Notes under the pieces: model-generated
Database searches by the model: none
The model's input: the letters and a program-made list of their open reading frames with translations, nothing else
Told to the model about the DNA's origin: nothing
Translations under genes and position numbers: made by a program
Assembly: GCF_026343115.1 (NCBI RefSeq)
Contig: NZ_JAPEMC010000001.1
Coordinates: 1,550,001-1,614,000 of the forward strand
Direction: 5' to 3'
From: Streptomyces sp. NBC_00102
GTDB lineage: Bacteria > Actinomycetota > Actinomycetes > Streptomycetales > Streptomycetaceae
DNA: 64,000 bases
Shown here: one piece after another, positions 18,805 to 26,395 of the stretch
How the letters are laid out: every line of letters begins with the position of its first letter
Numbering within the stretch: the first letter of the stretch is position 1

Positions 18805-19152
18805 TCAGGGCGGCGCCTCGACGGTGACGACGTGCCCCTGCGCGTCCACGGTGAGTACGGCCCGTTCGACTTTGTTGACCAGCGCCAGCACCAGCCAGAC
18901 CGGCCCCCAGAGGAAGCAGGTGAACACGGTCAGAAAGGCGTGCGGCACATGGTTGACGGGCTGCCCACGTACGAGGACGGCCTGTGCGCCCGAACGGGAC
19001 TCGACCCGCCAGCCGTCGGCGATCCGCTGCGTGACGGCCCAGTCGAGGATGAGGCTGCGCTGTGTGTCGTCGGGCGGGACTGCGTGCGGGGTGTAGAACC
19101 CGGGAGGCGGCTCGATCGACGTCCGCGCCCGCGGAGTGCGGTGGTGCTTCAC
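18805..19152 (-). CDS. Unknown 115-residue protein with one hydrophobic hairpin
   Basis: I do not recognise this family. It has a soluble N-terminal half with ILDWAVTQRIADGWRVESRS, a sequence also seen in small Streptomyces proteins that handle sorting of DUF-type lipids, then a hydrophobic stretch HAFLTVFTCFLWGPVWLVLALVN and a short C-terminal strand region. GGAGGTGA lies four bases upstream of the GTG and overlaps the stop of the preceding gene, so the two are translationally coupled. Confidence 0.68.
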   Translation of the reverse strand: MKHHRTPRARTSIEPPPGFYTPHAVPPDDTQRSLILDWAVTQRIADGWRVESRSGAQAVLVRGQPVNHVPHAFLTVFTCFLWGPVWLVLALVNKVERAVLTVDAQGHVVTVEAPP

Positions 19153-19156
19153 GGGC

Positions 19157-19372
19157 TCACCTCCAGGTGTCGAGGTCTCCGCCTCGCCACTCGATCAAGT
19201 CGGGCTGATCGAGGTCGGCCCCTTCACCGTCCGGTACGAGTCCCGCCGTCCGGAGAAGCGCGGCAACCTCTCCCCGGCCGTGGGCCAGCCCCACGATCCG
19301 CCCGTGGACCGTCACTCTCCGCGCGCCGTTCGACGACGGCGGAAAGACGATCACGGGCGGGTGTACAGCCAT
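19157..19372 (-). CDS. Small unknown protein coupled to the next gene
   Basis: About 71 residues from the ATG at 19372 (MAVHPPVIVFPPS...). It contains a compact strand-rich region RRVTVHGRIVGLAHGRGEVAALLRTAG ending in DLIEWRGGDLDTWR. No family recognised. The frame stays open to 19492 through 18-bp tandem repeats that would encode repeated PRARRL, so I prefer the internal ATG, though its ribosome site is weak. Its stop is four bases before the next start. Confidence 0.6.
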   Translation of the reverse strand: MAVHPPVIVFPPSSNGARRVTVHGRIVGLAHGRGEVAALLRTAGLVPDGEGADLDQPDLIEWRGGDLDTWR

Positions 19373-19412
19373 GCGTCCACGGTGCCCCGCACTCGGCGAA
19401 CGCGCATCCCGA

Positions 19413-19484
19413 CGGCGAGCACGAACCAGACGGCGAGCACGGGGCAGGCGGCGAGCACGGGGCAGGCGGCGAGCACGGGGCAGA
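19413..19484. repeat. 18-bp tandem repeat, four units
   Basis: Four adjacent 18-base units beginning CGGCGAGCAC (19413, 19431, 19449, 19467). The last three are nearly identical. They lie just upstream of the 71-residue gene start. Confidence 0.9.
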
Positions 19485-19542
19485 CACGGCATACGGGCGA
19501 CCGCGCCTCACCCCGAGCACGGGCGGAGGCCCCGGTGGCTCC

Positions 19543-19664
19543 GGCGGTTGCGGTGACTCTGGCGGTTCCGGCGCGGGGAAGGGCCGTGGGGAAGGGACCC
19601 GGAGGCGGTTGCGGTGACTCCGGCGGTTCCGGCGCGGGGAAGGGCCGCGGGGAAGGGACCCGGA
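19543..19664. repeat. 61-bp direct repeat, two tandem copies
   Basis: Copy 1 is 19543-19603 and copy 2 is 19604-19664, differing at two positions. Together with the 18-bp repeats they fill most of the 350-base stretch 19373-19722, where I see no gene on either strand. Confidence 0.9.
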
Positions 19665-19722
19665 GAAGGAAGCGGAGGGGTGGCGAGGGGTGGCAGGACC
19701 TGACGGGCGGGGGCGCCGCCGG

Positions 19723-19902
19723 TCAGGCCGCCTCAGCCATGTCGGCGTGCATCGCGGACGCCCATTCGACCAGCAGACGCTGATACGTCGCTTCGCCCTC
19801 CGGCGACAGCCGTCCGCCCGAACACTTCCACAGTGCGCGGATGTCCGCGTTCACCGCGTCGGGTGAGCGCACGGGAGCAGGCGCCGGAGGAAAAGTGGAC
19901 AT
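19723..19902 (-). CDS. Small helical protein of 59 residues
   Basis: The ATG at 19902 opens MSTFPPAPAPVRSPDAVNAD followed by IRALWKCSGGRLSPEGEATY and QRLLVEWASAMHADMAEAA. Codons show strong G/C third positions, and the second half reads as an amphipathic helix. It has the look of the small unknown proteins found near Streptomyces XRE/flavoprotein loci. It starts 9 bases after the stop of the flavoprotein gene on the same strand, so it is probably co-transcribed with it. Function unknown. Confidence 0.7.
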   Translation of the reverse strand: MSTFPPAPAPVRSPDAVNADIRALWKCSGGRLSPEGEATYQRLLVEWASAMHADMAEAA

Positions 19903-19911
19903 GCGTACAGA

Positions 19912-20454
19912 TTACGGCGCCGAACTGACAACCGAGTCCACGGCGTCGAGCGCCAGAGTCCACGGAAAGGCCTCGGGTCTCCCCTCGCCCGGCCGGTTGG
20001 GCTCGAATCCACCGGGCCCGAACAGCACCTCCACACCTGCCTCACGGAGCGTCTCCAGAGACTTCCTGAACTGCGGATGCCGCACGTAGGCGGCGTTCGC
20101 GCAGGGCATGGCCACGATCGGTATGTCTTTGCCGGTGCCTTCGGCGACCACTCCGACGACGAAGGCCGAAGTGATGCCGAGGGCCCATTGGTTGAGCGTG
20201 TTGAAGGTGGCGGGCGCGACGAGAATCACATCCGGCGAGGGCCAGACGTCCGGATCTCCGGGCATCTTGTACTCGGATCGCACCGGCCGGCCGGTCGCCT
20301 CTTCCAACGCGGGCAGTTGGGGCGCCAGCCACCGAGCGGCGGTCGGGGTGAGGCCGAGGCAGACATCCCATCCGCGCGCCTGCGCATTTTTCACTACACG
20401 TAATACGTCGAACACCGGAGGGGCAGCAGAACAGAACACGTACAGAGTCGTCAT
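19912..20454 (-). CDS. Flavoprotein (HFCD family, PPC decarboxylase-like)
   Basis: A 180-residue flavoprotein of the homo-oligomeric FMN-dependent Cys decarboxylase type. It starts with a Rossmann strand TTLYVFCSAAPPVFDVL, has the phosphate-binding and substrate loop VILVAPATFNTLNQWALGI (the P-A-T-x-N-T motif of PPC decarboxylase/EpiD), and VAMPCANAAYVRHPQF. It could decarboxylate a peptidyl or pantothenoyl cysteine, or act as a general flavin enzyme. The ATG at 20454 faces the divergent XRE gene across 132 bases, a layout repeated many times in Streptomyces genomes. Confidence 0.82.
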   Translation of the reverse strand: MTTLYVFCSAAPPVFDVLRVVKNAQARGWDVCLGLTPTAARWLAPQLPALEEATGRPVRSEYKMPGDPDVWPSPDVILVAPATFNTLNQWALGITSAFVVGVVAEGTGKDIPIVAMPCANAAYVRHPQFRKSLETLREAGVEVLFGPGGFEPNRPGEGRPEAFPWTLALDAVDSVVSSAP

Positions 20455-20586
20455 GCAGCCCATACCACCCCGCGCTCGGCCCCGGATGCAACCGCCCCCG
20501 GAACGAGTGGTATCGAGGCTGATGACGCCCGCGCCCACAGCGAGCGCGGGTACCTTCCCGGTGACTCGTGTAGAAACGGAGAACGC

Positions 20587-21771
20587 ATGCCCAGCCAGGT
20601 CGGCGAGCACACCGGCACCCGCATCAAAGAGCAGCGCAGGCTCGCCCGGTTGACGCAACGTCAACTGGCCGCGCGACTGCCCTACTCGTACAGCCTGCTC
20701 AACCAGGTCGAGTGCGGTGCCAAACCGGCGAACCTCGACTTCGTGGCGGCGGTGGCCCAGGTGCTGCGGATCGACGTGTCGGTACTGACGGGCCAGCCGT
20801 ACGTCACCGAGCTCCAGCAGGACCGGCTGACCGAATTGATAAGGCCCATCCGTGAGGCGCTGGACCTGTACGACCTGGGCGCCGACGAATCGATCCCGGA
20901 ACGTTCCCCCGGCCAACTGATCGAGGCCGCGCAGCACCTCTGCGTACTGGTCCGGGCCACACATCTGCGCAACGCGGCACGGATGCTGCCGTCGACCATC
21001 ACCGAACTGACCACCGCCGCCTGGCGGTCGGGCTCGTCGGAGCTGTGGCAGGCGCTGGCGTCCACGTACCGTACGGCGCACGACGTCAGTGTGAAGCTCG
21101 GCTACTACGACCTGTCCGCGGTGGCGCTGGACCGGATGGACTGGGCCGCCCGGCGCGCCTCCGACCCGTGCCTGTCGGCGATCCGCCAGTACATGCGGGC
21201 GCTGGTGTACTTCCGGGAGGGCGAGTACCGGATCGGGCAGCGGCTGATCACCTCGGGGCACGAGATCGTGGCCTCCGCCGAGAAGGACCGGGAGTCTATC
21301 GCCGTACGGGGTCAACTCCACCTCGGCGCCTCGGTGATCGCCGCGCGCGCGGAGCAGCAGACCCTCGTGGACGACCACATCGCCGAGGCCACCCGCTGCG
21401 CGGCGCGTACGGGCGAGGCGACCCGCATCCACTGGCTCTCCTTCGGGCCGACCAATGTGGCGATGCACCGCATGTCGGCGGCGATCGAGATGCGGCAGTA
21501 CGACGACGCGCTGGTCCAGGCGCACGGGATCAAGCTGCCGGCCGGCTTGGCCACTTCGCGGCGCGCGCACTTCCTCATCGACCGGGCCCGCTGCGAGATG
21601 GAGACCGGCCACACCGAGGCGGCCCTCGGCTCCCTCGCCGACGCCCGGCACGCCGCCCCGGAGCAGACCCGCTACCACCCGGGCGCCCGGGAGACGATCA
21701 AGGGCCTGGTGCATCTCTCGCGCCGTACCCCCGATTCGCTGGGCCACATGGCCACCTGGATCGGCCTCTGA
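20587..21771 (+). CDS. XRE-family helix-turn-helix regulator with TPR-like C-terminus
   Basis: A 394-residue DNA-binding protein. The XRE HTH is at residues 11-65 (TRIKEQRRLARLTQRQLAARL ... LNQVECGAKPAN). The remaining 320 residues are helical repeats typical of actinobacterial regulators that sense peptides or small ligands through a TPR-like domain. It is divergent from the flavoprotein, which it probably controls. CGGAGAA lies four bases before the ATG. A palindrome (21802-21815) and further GTGAG half-sites follow the gene, before the next small gene. Confidence 0.85.
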   Translation: MPSQVGEHTGTRIKEQRRLARLTQRQLAARLPYSYSLLNQVECGAKPANLDFVAAVAQVLRIDVSVLTGQPYVTELQQDRLTELIRPIREALDLYDLGADESIPERSPGQLIEAAQHLCVLVRATHLRNAARMLPSTITELTTAAWRSGSSELWQALASTYRTAHDVSVKLGYYDLSAVALDRMDWAARRASDPCLSAIRQYMRALVYFREGEYRIGQRLITSGHEIVASAEKDRESIAVRGQLHLGASVIAARAEQQTLVDDHIAEATRCAARTGEATRIHWLSFGPTNVAMHRMSAAIEMRQYDDALVQAHGIKLPAGLATSRRAHFLIDRARCEMETGHTEAALGSLADARHAAPEQTRYHPGARETIKGLVHLSRRTPDSLGHMATWIGL

Positions 21772-21801
21772 GTACCGCAACCCCGTTCACTCACCGTGCG
21801 T

Positions 21802-21815
21802 GTGAGCGCGCTCAC
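21802..21815. promoter_or_regulatory. Perfect 14-bp palindrome GTGAGCGCGCTCAC
   Basis: It sits 73 bases before the small gene at 21889 and is flanked by extra CTCAC (about 21789) and GTGAG (21822) half-sites. This clustering suggests an operator, perhaps for the upstream XRE regulator. Confidence 0.5.
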
Positions 21816-21888
21816 GGAATCGTGAGCGTTGTGGTCCCCACCACCCGGCATGCTGACGACACCTGATCCATGACGACACGGGGATGCC

Positions 21889-22110
21889 ATGACTGTGAGG
21901 AACCTGCCGCCGGTATCCGAACTGACCGAACAACAGCAGCGGGGCTGGTCGTGCGTGTGGTGCGCGGCCCCTTTGTCGACGGGCACCGCCATCAACCTCG
22001 GCGAACAGCGCCACGAACCCGCCTTCGGTTCGCCGTACTGGTGGTTCCCCCGCGCCTGCCCCGACGCCCGCGCCTGCGCGAAGCGCGAGGGCATCAGCGA
22101 CCGCCGCTGA
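21889..22110 (+). CDS. Small Cys/Trp-rich protein of 73 residues
   Basis: The sequence has CVWCAAPLS, GSPYWWFPRACPDARAC and a basic end, giving four to five cysteines that could form a zinc site. Similar small proteins accompany XRE/flavoprotein pairs in Streptomyces. It follows the XRE gene by 117 bases in the same direction. Function unknown. The ribosome site GGGGAT is modest. Downstream, 22111-22256 is C-rich and holds nothing else I can support. Confidence 0.65.
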   Translation: MTVRNLPPVSELTEQQQRGWSCVWCAAPLSTGTAINLGEQRHEPAFGSPYWWFPRACPDARACAKREGISDRR

Positions 22111-22256
22111 GCGGCGCCCCGCCCCCGTGCCCGCCCCCCGTTCCCTCTTCCCCGTCCCTCCGGGGCGGGACACCCCTCACCCCCGCGGCCGCTCTCCTCG
22201 CGGGCCCCGGGTCGGGACGCTCCCCCTCGCCCCGGCCCCTCCCCCTTCGAGTGGCC

Positions 22257-22433
22257 CTAACCCTGCTTGCGCAGCCTCCGCAGCGCCGCCCTCGCCTCGG
22301 CCTGCTTGCGCCGCGCCACCCCGTACGGCGACCACGCCCCCTGGTGCAGATGACACCGCGAGGTCCCCGTCATCGCTTCCTTCGCACACCGGGTCCTGCG
22401 CTTCGTCAGGGCCCCGCATCTGGTCTGCGCCAT
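22257..22433 (-). CDS. Small Cys/His zinc-binding-like protein (DUF5763-like)
   Basis: A 58-residue protein starting MAQTRCGALTKRRTRC, with the pattern C-x9-C-x12-C-x2-H (CGALTKRRTRC ... SRCHLHQG), which resembles DUF5763-type CCCH domains often found with phage or mobile-element proteins. The C-terminal half is a basic helix (ARRKQAEARAALRRLRKQG), suggesting nucleic-acid binding. The upstream in-frame ATG at 22544 would add low-complexity residues. The 235 bases up to 22668 hold no supported gene. Confidence 0.68.
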   Translation of the reverse strand: MAQTRCGALTKRRTRCAKEAMTGTSRCHLHQGAWSPYGVARRKQAEARAALRRLRKQG

Positions 22434-22668
22434 CCGTTCCCACCCTTTCGCCGTGCCACGATTGCCGTCCCACCCGACTGGCTCCCCCGCGCCGCCCTCA
22501 ACGGTGCCCGAGGCAACTGCCCTGGCGGCAGGCGCACATGCCACCGGCAGAGGCGCGCCCGCTCACTCCCGGTGCGCGGGGGGCGCAGTCGAGCGCGCGA
22601 ACGGAATCCGGCGCACGCGCCCCTGGGCGTCGCGCTTCGGCACGGCGGCCGTGCCGCTCACCACCGGC

Positions 22669-23127
22669 TCACATGAACAGCCGCGCGGCCCGATCGAGCT
22701 CACCCAGGTACTGCCGCAGGTCGAAGCGGACCTCCTCGACGGCCTCCTCGTCCCACCCCGGGTACATCAACTCGTCCCACACGACGGCCCCTCCCCGGAG
22801 CCGCACCCGGAACCCGACCGCCCGATCCACCGCCGCCCCGGGCGCACAACCGGCATCCGGCAGGAACGCCACCTCGACCCTGCGGGCCGCATCCCCCGGA
22901 AGGAGCGGCCCTCCAGGACGGAGAAGCACGCCCGGACCCAGCCCCGCGGCACTGCTGTTGCTGCGCGCGATCACGTCGAGACCGTCGACGAAGAGGTACG
23001 TGTGCACCGCCGTGCACACCGGAGGCCCGGGGCACACTCCGACGAGCAAGGTACTGAGCCGCCGGCTGCGGGGCCGCCCGCCGGGCAGGGGGCTGCCCCG
23101 GAGCGCGCCCGGGGGCCTACGCGACAT
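22669..23127 (-). CDS. Unknown 152-residue protein
   Basis: No family recognised. After a basic Pro/Gly-rich start (MSRRPPGALRGSPLPGG) comes a strand-rich region: LLVGVCPGPPVCTAVHTYLF, VDGLDVIARS, RRVEVAFLPDAG, VGFRVRLRGGAVVWDEL, and an acidic helix (WDEEAVEEVRFDLRQYLGEL). The ATG at 23127 has GAAAGG three bases upstream. Codon bias supports coding. It sits at the edge of the disturbed region 23.1-23.7 kb. Confidence 0.62.
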   Translation of the reverse strand: MSRRPPGALRGSPLPGGRPRSRRLSTLLVGVCPGPPVCTAVHTYLFVDGLDVIARSNSSAAGLGPGVLLRPGGPLLPGDAARRVEVAFLPDAGCAPGAAVDRAVGFRVRLRGGAVVWDELMYPGWDEEAVEEVRFDLRQYLGELDRAARLFM

Positions 23128-23209
23128 CGGCCTTTCGTAGCAACATGCTCTGATCCTAAGGCGGGTTGCGGGAGAACGCGGGCGCTCCCATCCGAAGGGC
23201 CGTGCCGGT

Positions 23210-23404
23210 TCAGGCCTCGTCCAGGGCGCCACGCATCCAGCTCAGCGAGTCCTGCTCGAGCAGCTCGTCGGCCAGGCGTTCGCCCGTCTCCGTGACGAGG
23301 AAGCAGCACCCGTTCAGAGGTCCGTAGCGCCCATGCGTTACCGGCGCGGTTCGCTGAGTACGCGCTCGTCGACAGCCCTGACATCCCACCGCAAGCTCTC
23401 GCAC
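23210..23404 (-). pseudogene. Fragment of an unidentified gene
   Basis: The last 40 codons (GPLNGCCFLVTETGERLADELL then EQDSLSWMRGALDEA) have coding-type third positions and a helical pattern, but upstream the frame lacks a credible start. A second fragment lies on the same strand at about 23498-23615 (GLNLKWRVEFDEFVDPWRIEM...). Together 23128-23682, some 555 bases, hold no intact gene and look like gene decay. Confidence 0.4.
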
Positions 23405-23682
23405 TCGGTCAGGACGAGCAACCAGCTCGTCCCCGGCGAACCCACGTGCCTCGGCGTCGATCAGCTAAAGGAAGGGGGGGCGTCAACGACAACAGCGTCA
23501 ACGTGTCCATCCTGCGGACCTGCTCTCCATCTCGATACGCCAAGGGTCGACGAACTCGTCGAATTCGACGCGCCATTTCAGGTTCAGGCCGACGCTGCCG
23601 AGGCCCACCAGGCGGCGCACTCCAGCGTGATGAGGTAGTCGGCGAGTTCGATAGCCGCGCCCAGACCGCACGACGCGCCTGC

Positions 23683-23997
23683 TCAGAGGCCGCGTGGCTC
23701 CGCGCCATGGGCCGCCGCGATCTCGTCGATACGGGCAGCGAGGTCGAAGTCGGACTCGGTCAGCTTGTGGCCGGCGTCGTGCGTGGTGATCCCGAAGCGC
23801 ACGTGGTCCCACCGCAGGTCGATGTCCGCGTGGTGGCCGATGAGCCGCTCAACATCGGCAACGTGCACGATCACCGCGACGCCGCCGTGGTAGCGGATGC
23901 CGAAGGCGCGGGTGATCTCGTCGCCGTCGCGTACCCATCCCGGATGCGCGGCCAAGCACACGGAGATCTGCTCCTCCGTCAGCGGTTCCTTGCCCAC
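23683..23997 (-). CDS. Pterin-4a-carbinolamine dehydratase (PCD/DCoH)
   Basis: A 104-residue enzyme that dehydrates 4a-hydroxytetrahydrobiopterin. The family signature is clear: H55-H56 in GHHADIDLRWDHVRF and H73 in TTHDAGHKLTESDFD. The GTG at 23997 (VGKEPLTEEQI) has GGGGAG six bases upstream and begins two bases after the XRE stop, so the two genes form an operon. No aromatic amino-acid hydroxylase is in the window, so its job here may be general pterin repair or a coactivator-like role with the regulator. Confidence 0.88.
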   Translation of the reverse strand: MGKEPLTEEQISVCLAAHPGWVRDGDEITRAFGIRYHGGVAVIVHVADVERLIGHHADIDLRWDHVRFGITTHDAGHKLTESDFDLAARIDEIAAAHGAEPRGL

Positions 23998-23999
23998 CG

Positions 24000-25265
24000 T
24001 CAGCTCCCCTCGATCACCGGTGCCAGGACCTCGGCAAGGTCGCGGCCGACCGGTGCATCCTGCCACGGGCTCATCGCCCGCTCCAGAGTGACCAGTTCCC
24101 GGCGCATCCTCGCCGAGCGGGTCTCGACCGCGATCGTCGCGACGGTGCGTGCGATCTCCACGGCCTGGTCCGGCTCCTGGGCGGTGGCCGCCGCGGTGGC
24201 CTGGCGTGCCATGTACACGCCGCGATCACGGCGTGCAGTCTCCGGCACCACGGTGAGGACTTGCGTCCACAAAGCCCCGGCTTCACGGCCAAGCCCGAGC
24301 CGCCCATAGCAGGTGGCCCGCTGGACTTCAAGGTAACCGGGTGTTCGGCGGCAGGCGTTGCCCCAGGGCAGGTCGTCGTCGACTCGGGGAAGCAGGCGAT
24401 CGGCGTCGTCGAGCAGTTGGTCGACGGCCCGCCGTTCCCCGGTGAGGCTGGCGCCGTGCGCCTGCTGCTGCATCGCCATGATCCGTACCTTCGGCACCAG
24501 CCGGTCCGCGTCGTCGAGCGCGGCCTCGCACAGGTCGATAACGGCGTGCCCGTCGCCGAGGTCGGTGCGGACCTGGGCCTGGTTGACGAGGCTGTACCCG
24601 ATGAGGTGCGGGTCGCGGGACCGCATCGCGATTTCCTGCGTCACTCCACGCCAGAAGCTGGCGCCGTCCATGTCGCCGGCATCCTGGTACAGCCAGCCGA
24701 CGAGGGCTGCGTAGGCCGCACCCGCGCGCAGCAGACTGCGCCGCGTTTCACCCTTCGCCGAGCGCACCAGTTTGTCGATGAGCTGGTACTGGGCGGACAC
24801 CGTTCCGATCAGGTCGTGAGGCCCGAGGAACATGTCCGCGCGGTAGTGCCCCTCCAGCTGCTGCTGGAAGTAGTCGACCAAGGCCGGATCGACGTGCTGT
24901 TGCGCGACCGGCCCGGCGACGAGCGCGGCGGCGGTGACGCCCACGAAGGCGCGTCGTCTCACGTCGACCTCTTCATGGTGTTCGGGCCGGATCCAGCCAG
25001 GCGGGGTAGCGAATCCAAGGTCTTCCGGCCATCGGCCGAACGCGTCGTGCAGGACGATCGCGGTCTCCTCGGCAGGCCACCCGGGGCGCTCGCCCTCCCA
25101 GCGGCGCCACGTCCGTGCGGACACGGTGAACTGCCGGTCGTCCAGCAACTGCTGCCCTCGGCCAGAAAGAGCAGCGGCAGCGGCTTCCAGCGTCCGCCAC
25201 CCCACACGTAACCGGGCGGCGCGGAGTGCGTCGTTGCGGCCTGTCCGCCCAGTGTGAGGTGTCAT
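24000..25265 (-). CDS. XRE-like regulator with TPR-type helical domain
   Basis: A 421-residue protein. The N-terminal 80 residues contain a helix-turn-helix of the type found in Streptomyces regulators (ALRAARLRVGWRTLEAAAAAL ... VSARTWRRWEGERPGW). Residues 105-410 are helical repeats with several Trp and Tyr positions typical of ligand-sensing TPR regions. The TGA is two bases before the pterin dehydratase start. It is divergent from an operon of three tiny genes, and GTGGCC motifs lie in the shared promoter. Confidence 0.8.
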   Translation of the reverse strand: MTPHTGRTGRNDALRAARLRVGWRTLEAAAAALSGRGQQLLDDRQFTVSARTWRRWEGERPGWPAEETAIVLHDAFGRWPEDLGFATPPGWIRPEHHEEVDVRRRAFVGVTAAALVAGPVAQQHVDPALVDYFQQQLEGHYRADMFLGPHDLIGTVSAQYQLIDKLVRSAKGETRRSLLRAGAAYAALVGWLYQDAGDMDGASFWRGVTQEIAMRSRDPHLIGYSLVNQAQVRTDLGDGHAVIDLCEAALDDADRLVPKVRIMAMQQQAHGASLTGERRAVDQLLDDADRLLPRVDDDLPWGNACRRTPGYLEVQRATCYGRLGLGREAGALWTQVLTVVPETARRDRGVYMARQATAAATAQEPDQAVEIARTVATIAVETRSARMRRELVTLERAMSPWQDAPVGRDLAEVLAPVIEGS

Positions 25266-25282
25266 CGTCCGCGCTTCCGGCC

Positions 25283-25320
25283 GTGGCCGCTTCGTGGCCG
25301 CCGATGGCCACGCCGTGGCC
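25283..25320. promoter_or_regulatory. Array of four GTGGCC/GGCCAC boxes
   Basis: GTGGCC at 25283, 25294 and 25315, and GGCCAC at 25306, spaced 11, 12 and 9 bases. The middle pair forms an inverted repeat around GCCGAT. They lie 18-55 bases upstream of the XRE gene and in the promoter of the divergent small-gene operon, so they may be the operator of this regulator. Confidence 0.5.
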
Positions 25321-25427
25321 TATTCACTCCCTGACGTGCCCACACATCATCGGTGAGTAACAACAGGCCGTGCAGCGAAATGGCCGAGAGTCCCCAGATC
25401 CGGGGACCGCCACATCAGGGGTGAGCA

Positions 25428-25601
25428 ATGAAGCAGAGAGAGTGCAGGTACTGCCCGAAGCCCGGGGCGGACGTCTGCGTGCGGACGCACGGCACGGGCT
25501 CCGGGTCCGGCACGGCGGTGTTCGCTCATGCCGAGTGCGCCGAGCAGCGCGGCGTGCAGGTCCTCTACCGCGTCCTGCCCGAGGCGGTGACCCCCCGATG
25601 A
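25428..25601 (+). CDS. Tiny Cys-rich protein 1 (57 residues)
   Basis: The reading frame starts MKQRECRYCPKPGADVCVRT and ends VLYRVLPEAVTPR. CxxC plus a third Cys and a distant HAEC suggest a treble-clef or zinc-knuckle-like fold. AGGGGTGA lies three bases before the ATG, a strong ribosome site. It is the first gene of a three-gene operon, each overlapping the next by ATGA. No known family; similar small zinc-type proteins occur beside XRE regulators in Streptomyces. Confidence 0.7.
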   Translation: MKQRECRYCPKPGADVCVRTHGTGSGSGTAVFAHAECAEQRGVQVLYRVLPEAVTPR

Positions 25602-25744
25602 CGGCCGTAGTGAAGCTCCCCCCGGGGGAGGCCGCGTACCGCCGGTGGCTGGCGCACACCGCAACGTGCGCCACCTGTCGGGTCAGCGCCGCCTGCCCCA
25701 CCTCGGTGAGTCTCGGCCGTGCCTGGCGGAAGGCGCGCCGATGA
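25598..25744 (+). CDS. Tiny Cys-rich protein 2 (48 residues)
   Basis: MTAVVKLPPGEAAYRRWLAH followed by TATCATCRVSAACPTSVSLG and a basic end. Its cysteine spacing (C-x2-C-x5-C) could hold a metal with a partner. It starts inside the stop of protein 1 (ATGA) and stops inside the start of protein 3, so all three are made in step. Unknown function. Confidence 0.68.
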   Translation: MTAVVKLPPGEAAYRRWLAHTATCATCRVSAACPTSVSLGRAWRKARR

Positions 25745-25956
25745 GCTTTCCCCGCGTCTGCATCGACTGCGACCGTGTGATCATCGGCGCCGCCGACGTC
25801 GTGGCCAACGGGCACTCCGCCTCCGGCGCGCGCCCCGACATCTACGCGCACCCCGACGGTGACCCGGCGTGCGCCGCGCGAAGGGTGTTGCCGTCGCTGC
25901 TGCACCAGGCGCTCGACGACGCGCCGCCCACGCCCGCGCGCGGGGTGCGGCTCTGA
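25741..25956 (+). CDS. Tiny Cys-rich protein 3 (71 residues)
   Basis: Starts MSFPRVCIDCDRVIIGAADV with a CxxC motif, and later HPDGDPACAARRV. The middle is polar. It overlaps protein 2 by ATGA and closes the operon. The N-terminus resembles a zinc ribbon half, with H-x-x-G-x-x-x-C as the possible second half. Unknown function. Confidence 0.68.
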   Translation: MSFPRVCIDCDRVIIGAADVVANGHSASGARPDIYAHPDGDPACAARRVLPSLLHQALDDAPPTPARGVRL

Positions 25957-26179
25957 AGCTTCCGCCCGGCCGCGGATTTCCTGGAAGGACGGCGGGCGGG
26001 CGCCGAAGAAACCGAACACGGGCTCCGGCCAGTAGCCCGACCACAAGGGACTACGTCATGAAGTAGTGGATCGACCCGCGGTATGCGGAGCTTGTCGCCG
26101 CGAGGGAGGGGTGACGGAGCCGCCCGTGCGCGGATGCGTCGGGGCCCAGCCTGATTCCTGATGTGGGCGCGTTCCGGCC

Positions 26180-26325
26180 CGCCGACGAGCCGGGACGCAC
26201 TCTTCGCTCCACTCCTCGTCGCGGACCAGCTCGGCGAGCGGGGTGCCGATGGTGTCGGCGATGAGGATCAGGCTGTCGAGACGGGCCCCGAGCGCCCCAT
26301 CTCGATGCGGTTGATAGGGCCCGGC
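26180..26325 (-). pseudogene. XRE helix-turn-helix remnant, truncated and frameshifted
   Basis: One frame reads INRIEMGR, the end of an XRE recognition helix. One base out of step, the neighbouring frame continues ARLDSLILIADTIGTPLAEL, the last helix of the same fold. The first two helices are absent. This is a decayed regulator lying 70 bases beyond the 3' end of tRNA-Val, in the place where integrative elements often leave remains. 25957-26179 shows nothing further. Confidence 0.65.
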
Positions 26326-26334
26326 ATTAATGAG

Positions 26335-26359
26335 AAAAGCCCCTCGCCCGATGAGGGGC
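26335..26359 (-). terminator. Terminator of the tRNA-Val transcript
   Basis: Seven-bp stem (26353-26359 with 26339-26345) followed on the minus strand by TTTT. It is 37 bases past the tRNA 3' end. Confidence 0.72.
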
Positions 26360-26395
26360 GGGGGGCCTGAACAGGCTTTCACCTGCGGTTGTCCG

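Noticed and set aside
19136..19783. Plus-strand ORF with Gly/Ser repeats
   Set aside because: Repeats come from the 61-bp tandem DNA; opposite-strand genes with ribosome sites fit better.
26056..26382. Intact 108-codon regulator next to tRNA-Val
   Set aside because: Only the last HTH helix is in frame; the rest is out of frame or unrelated, so it is a remnant.
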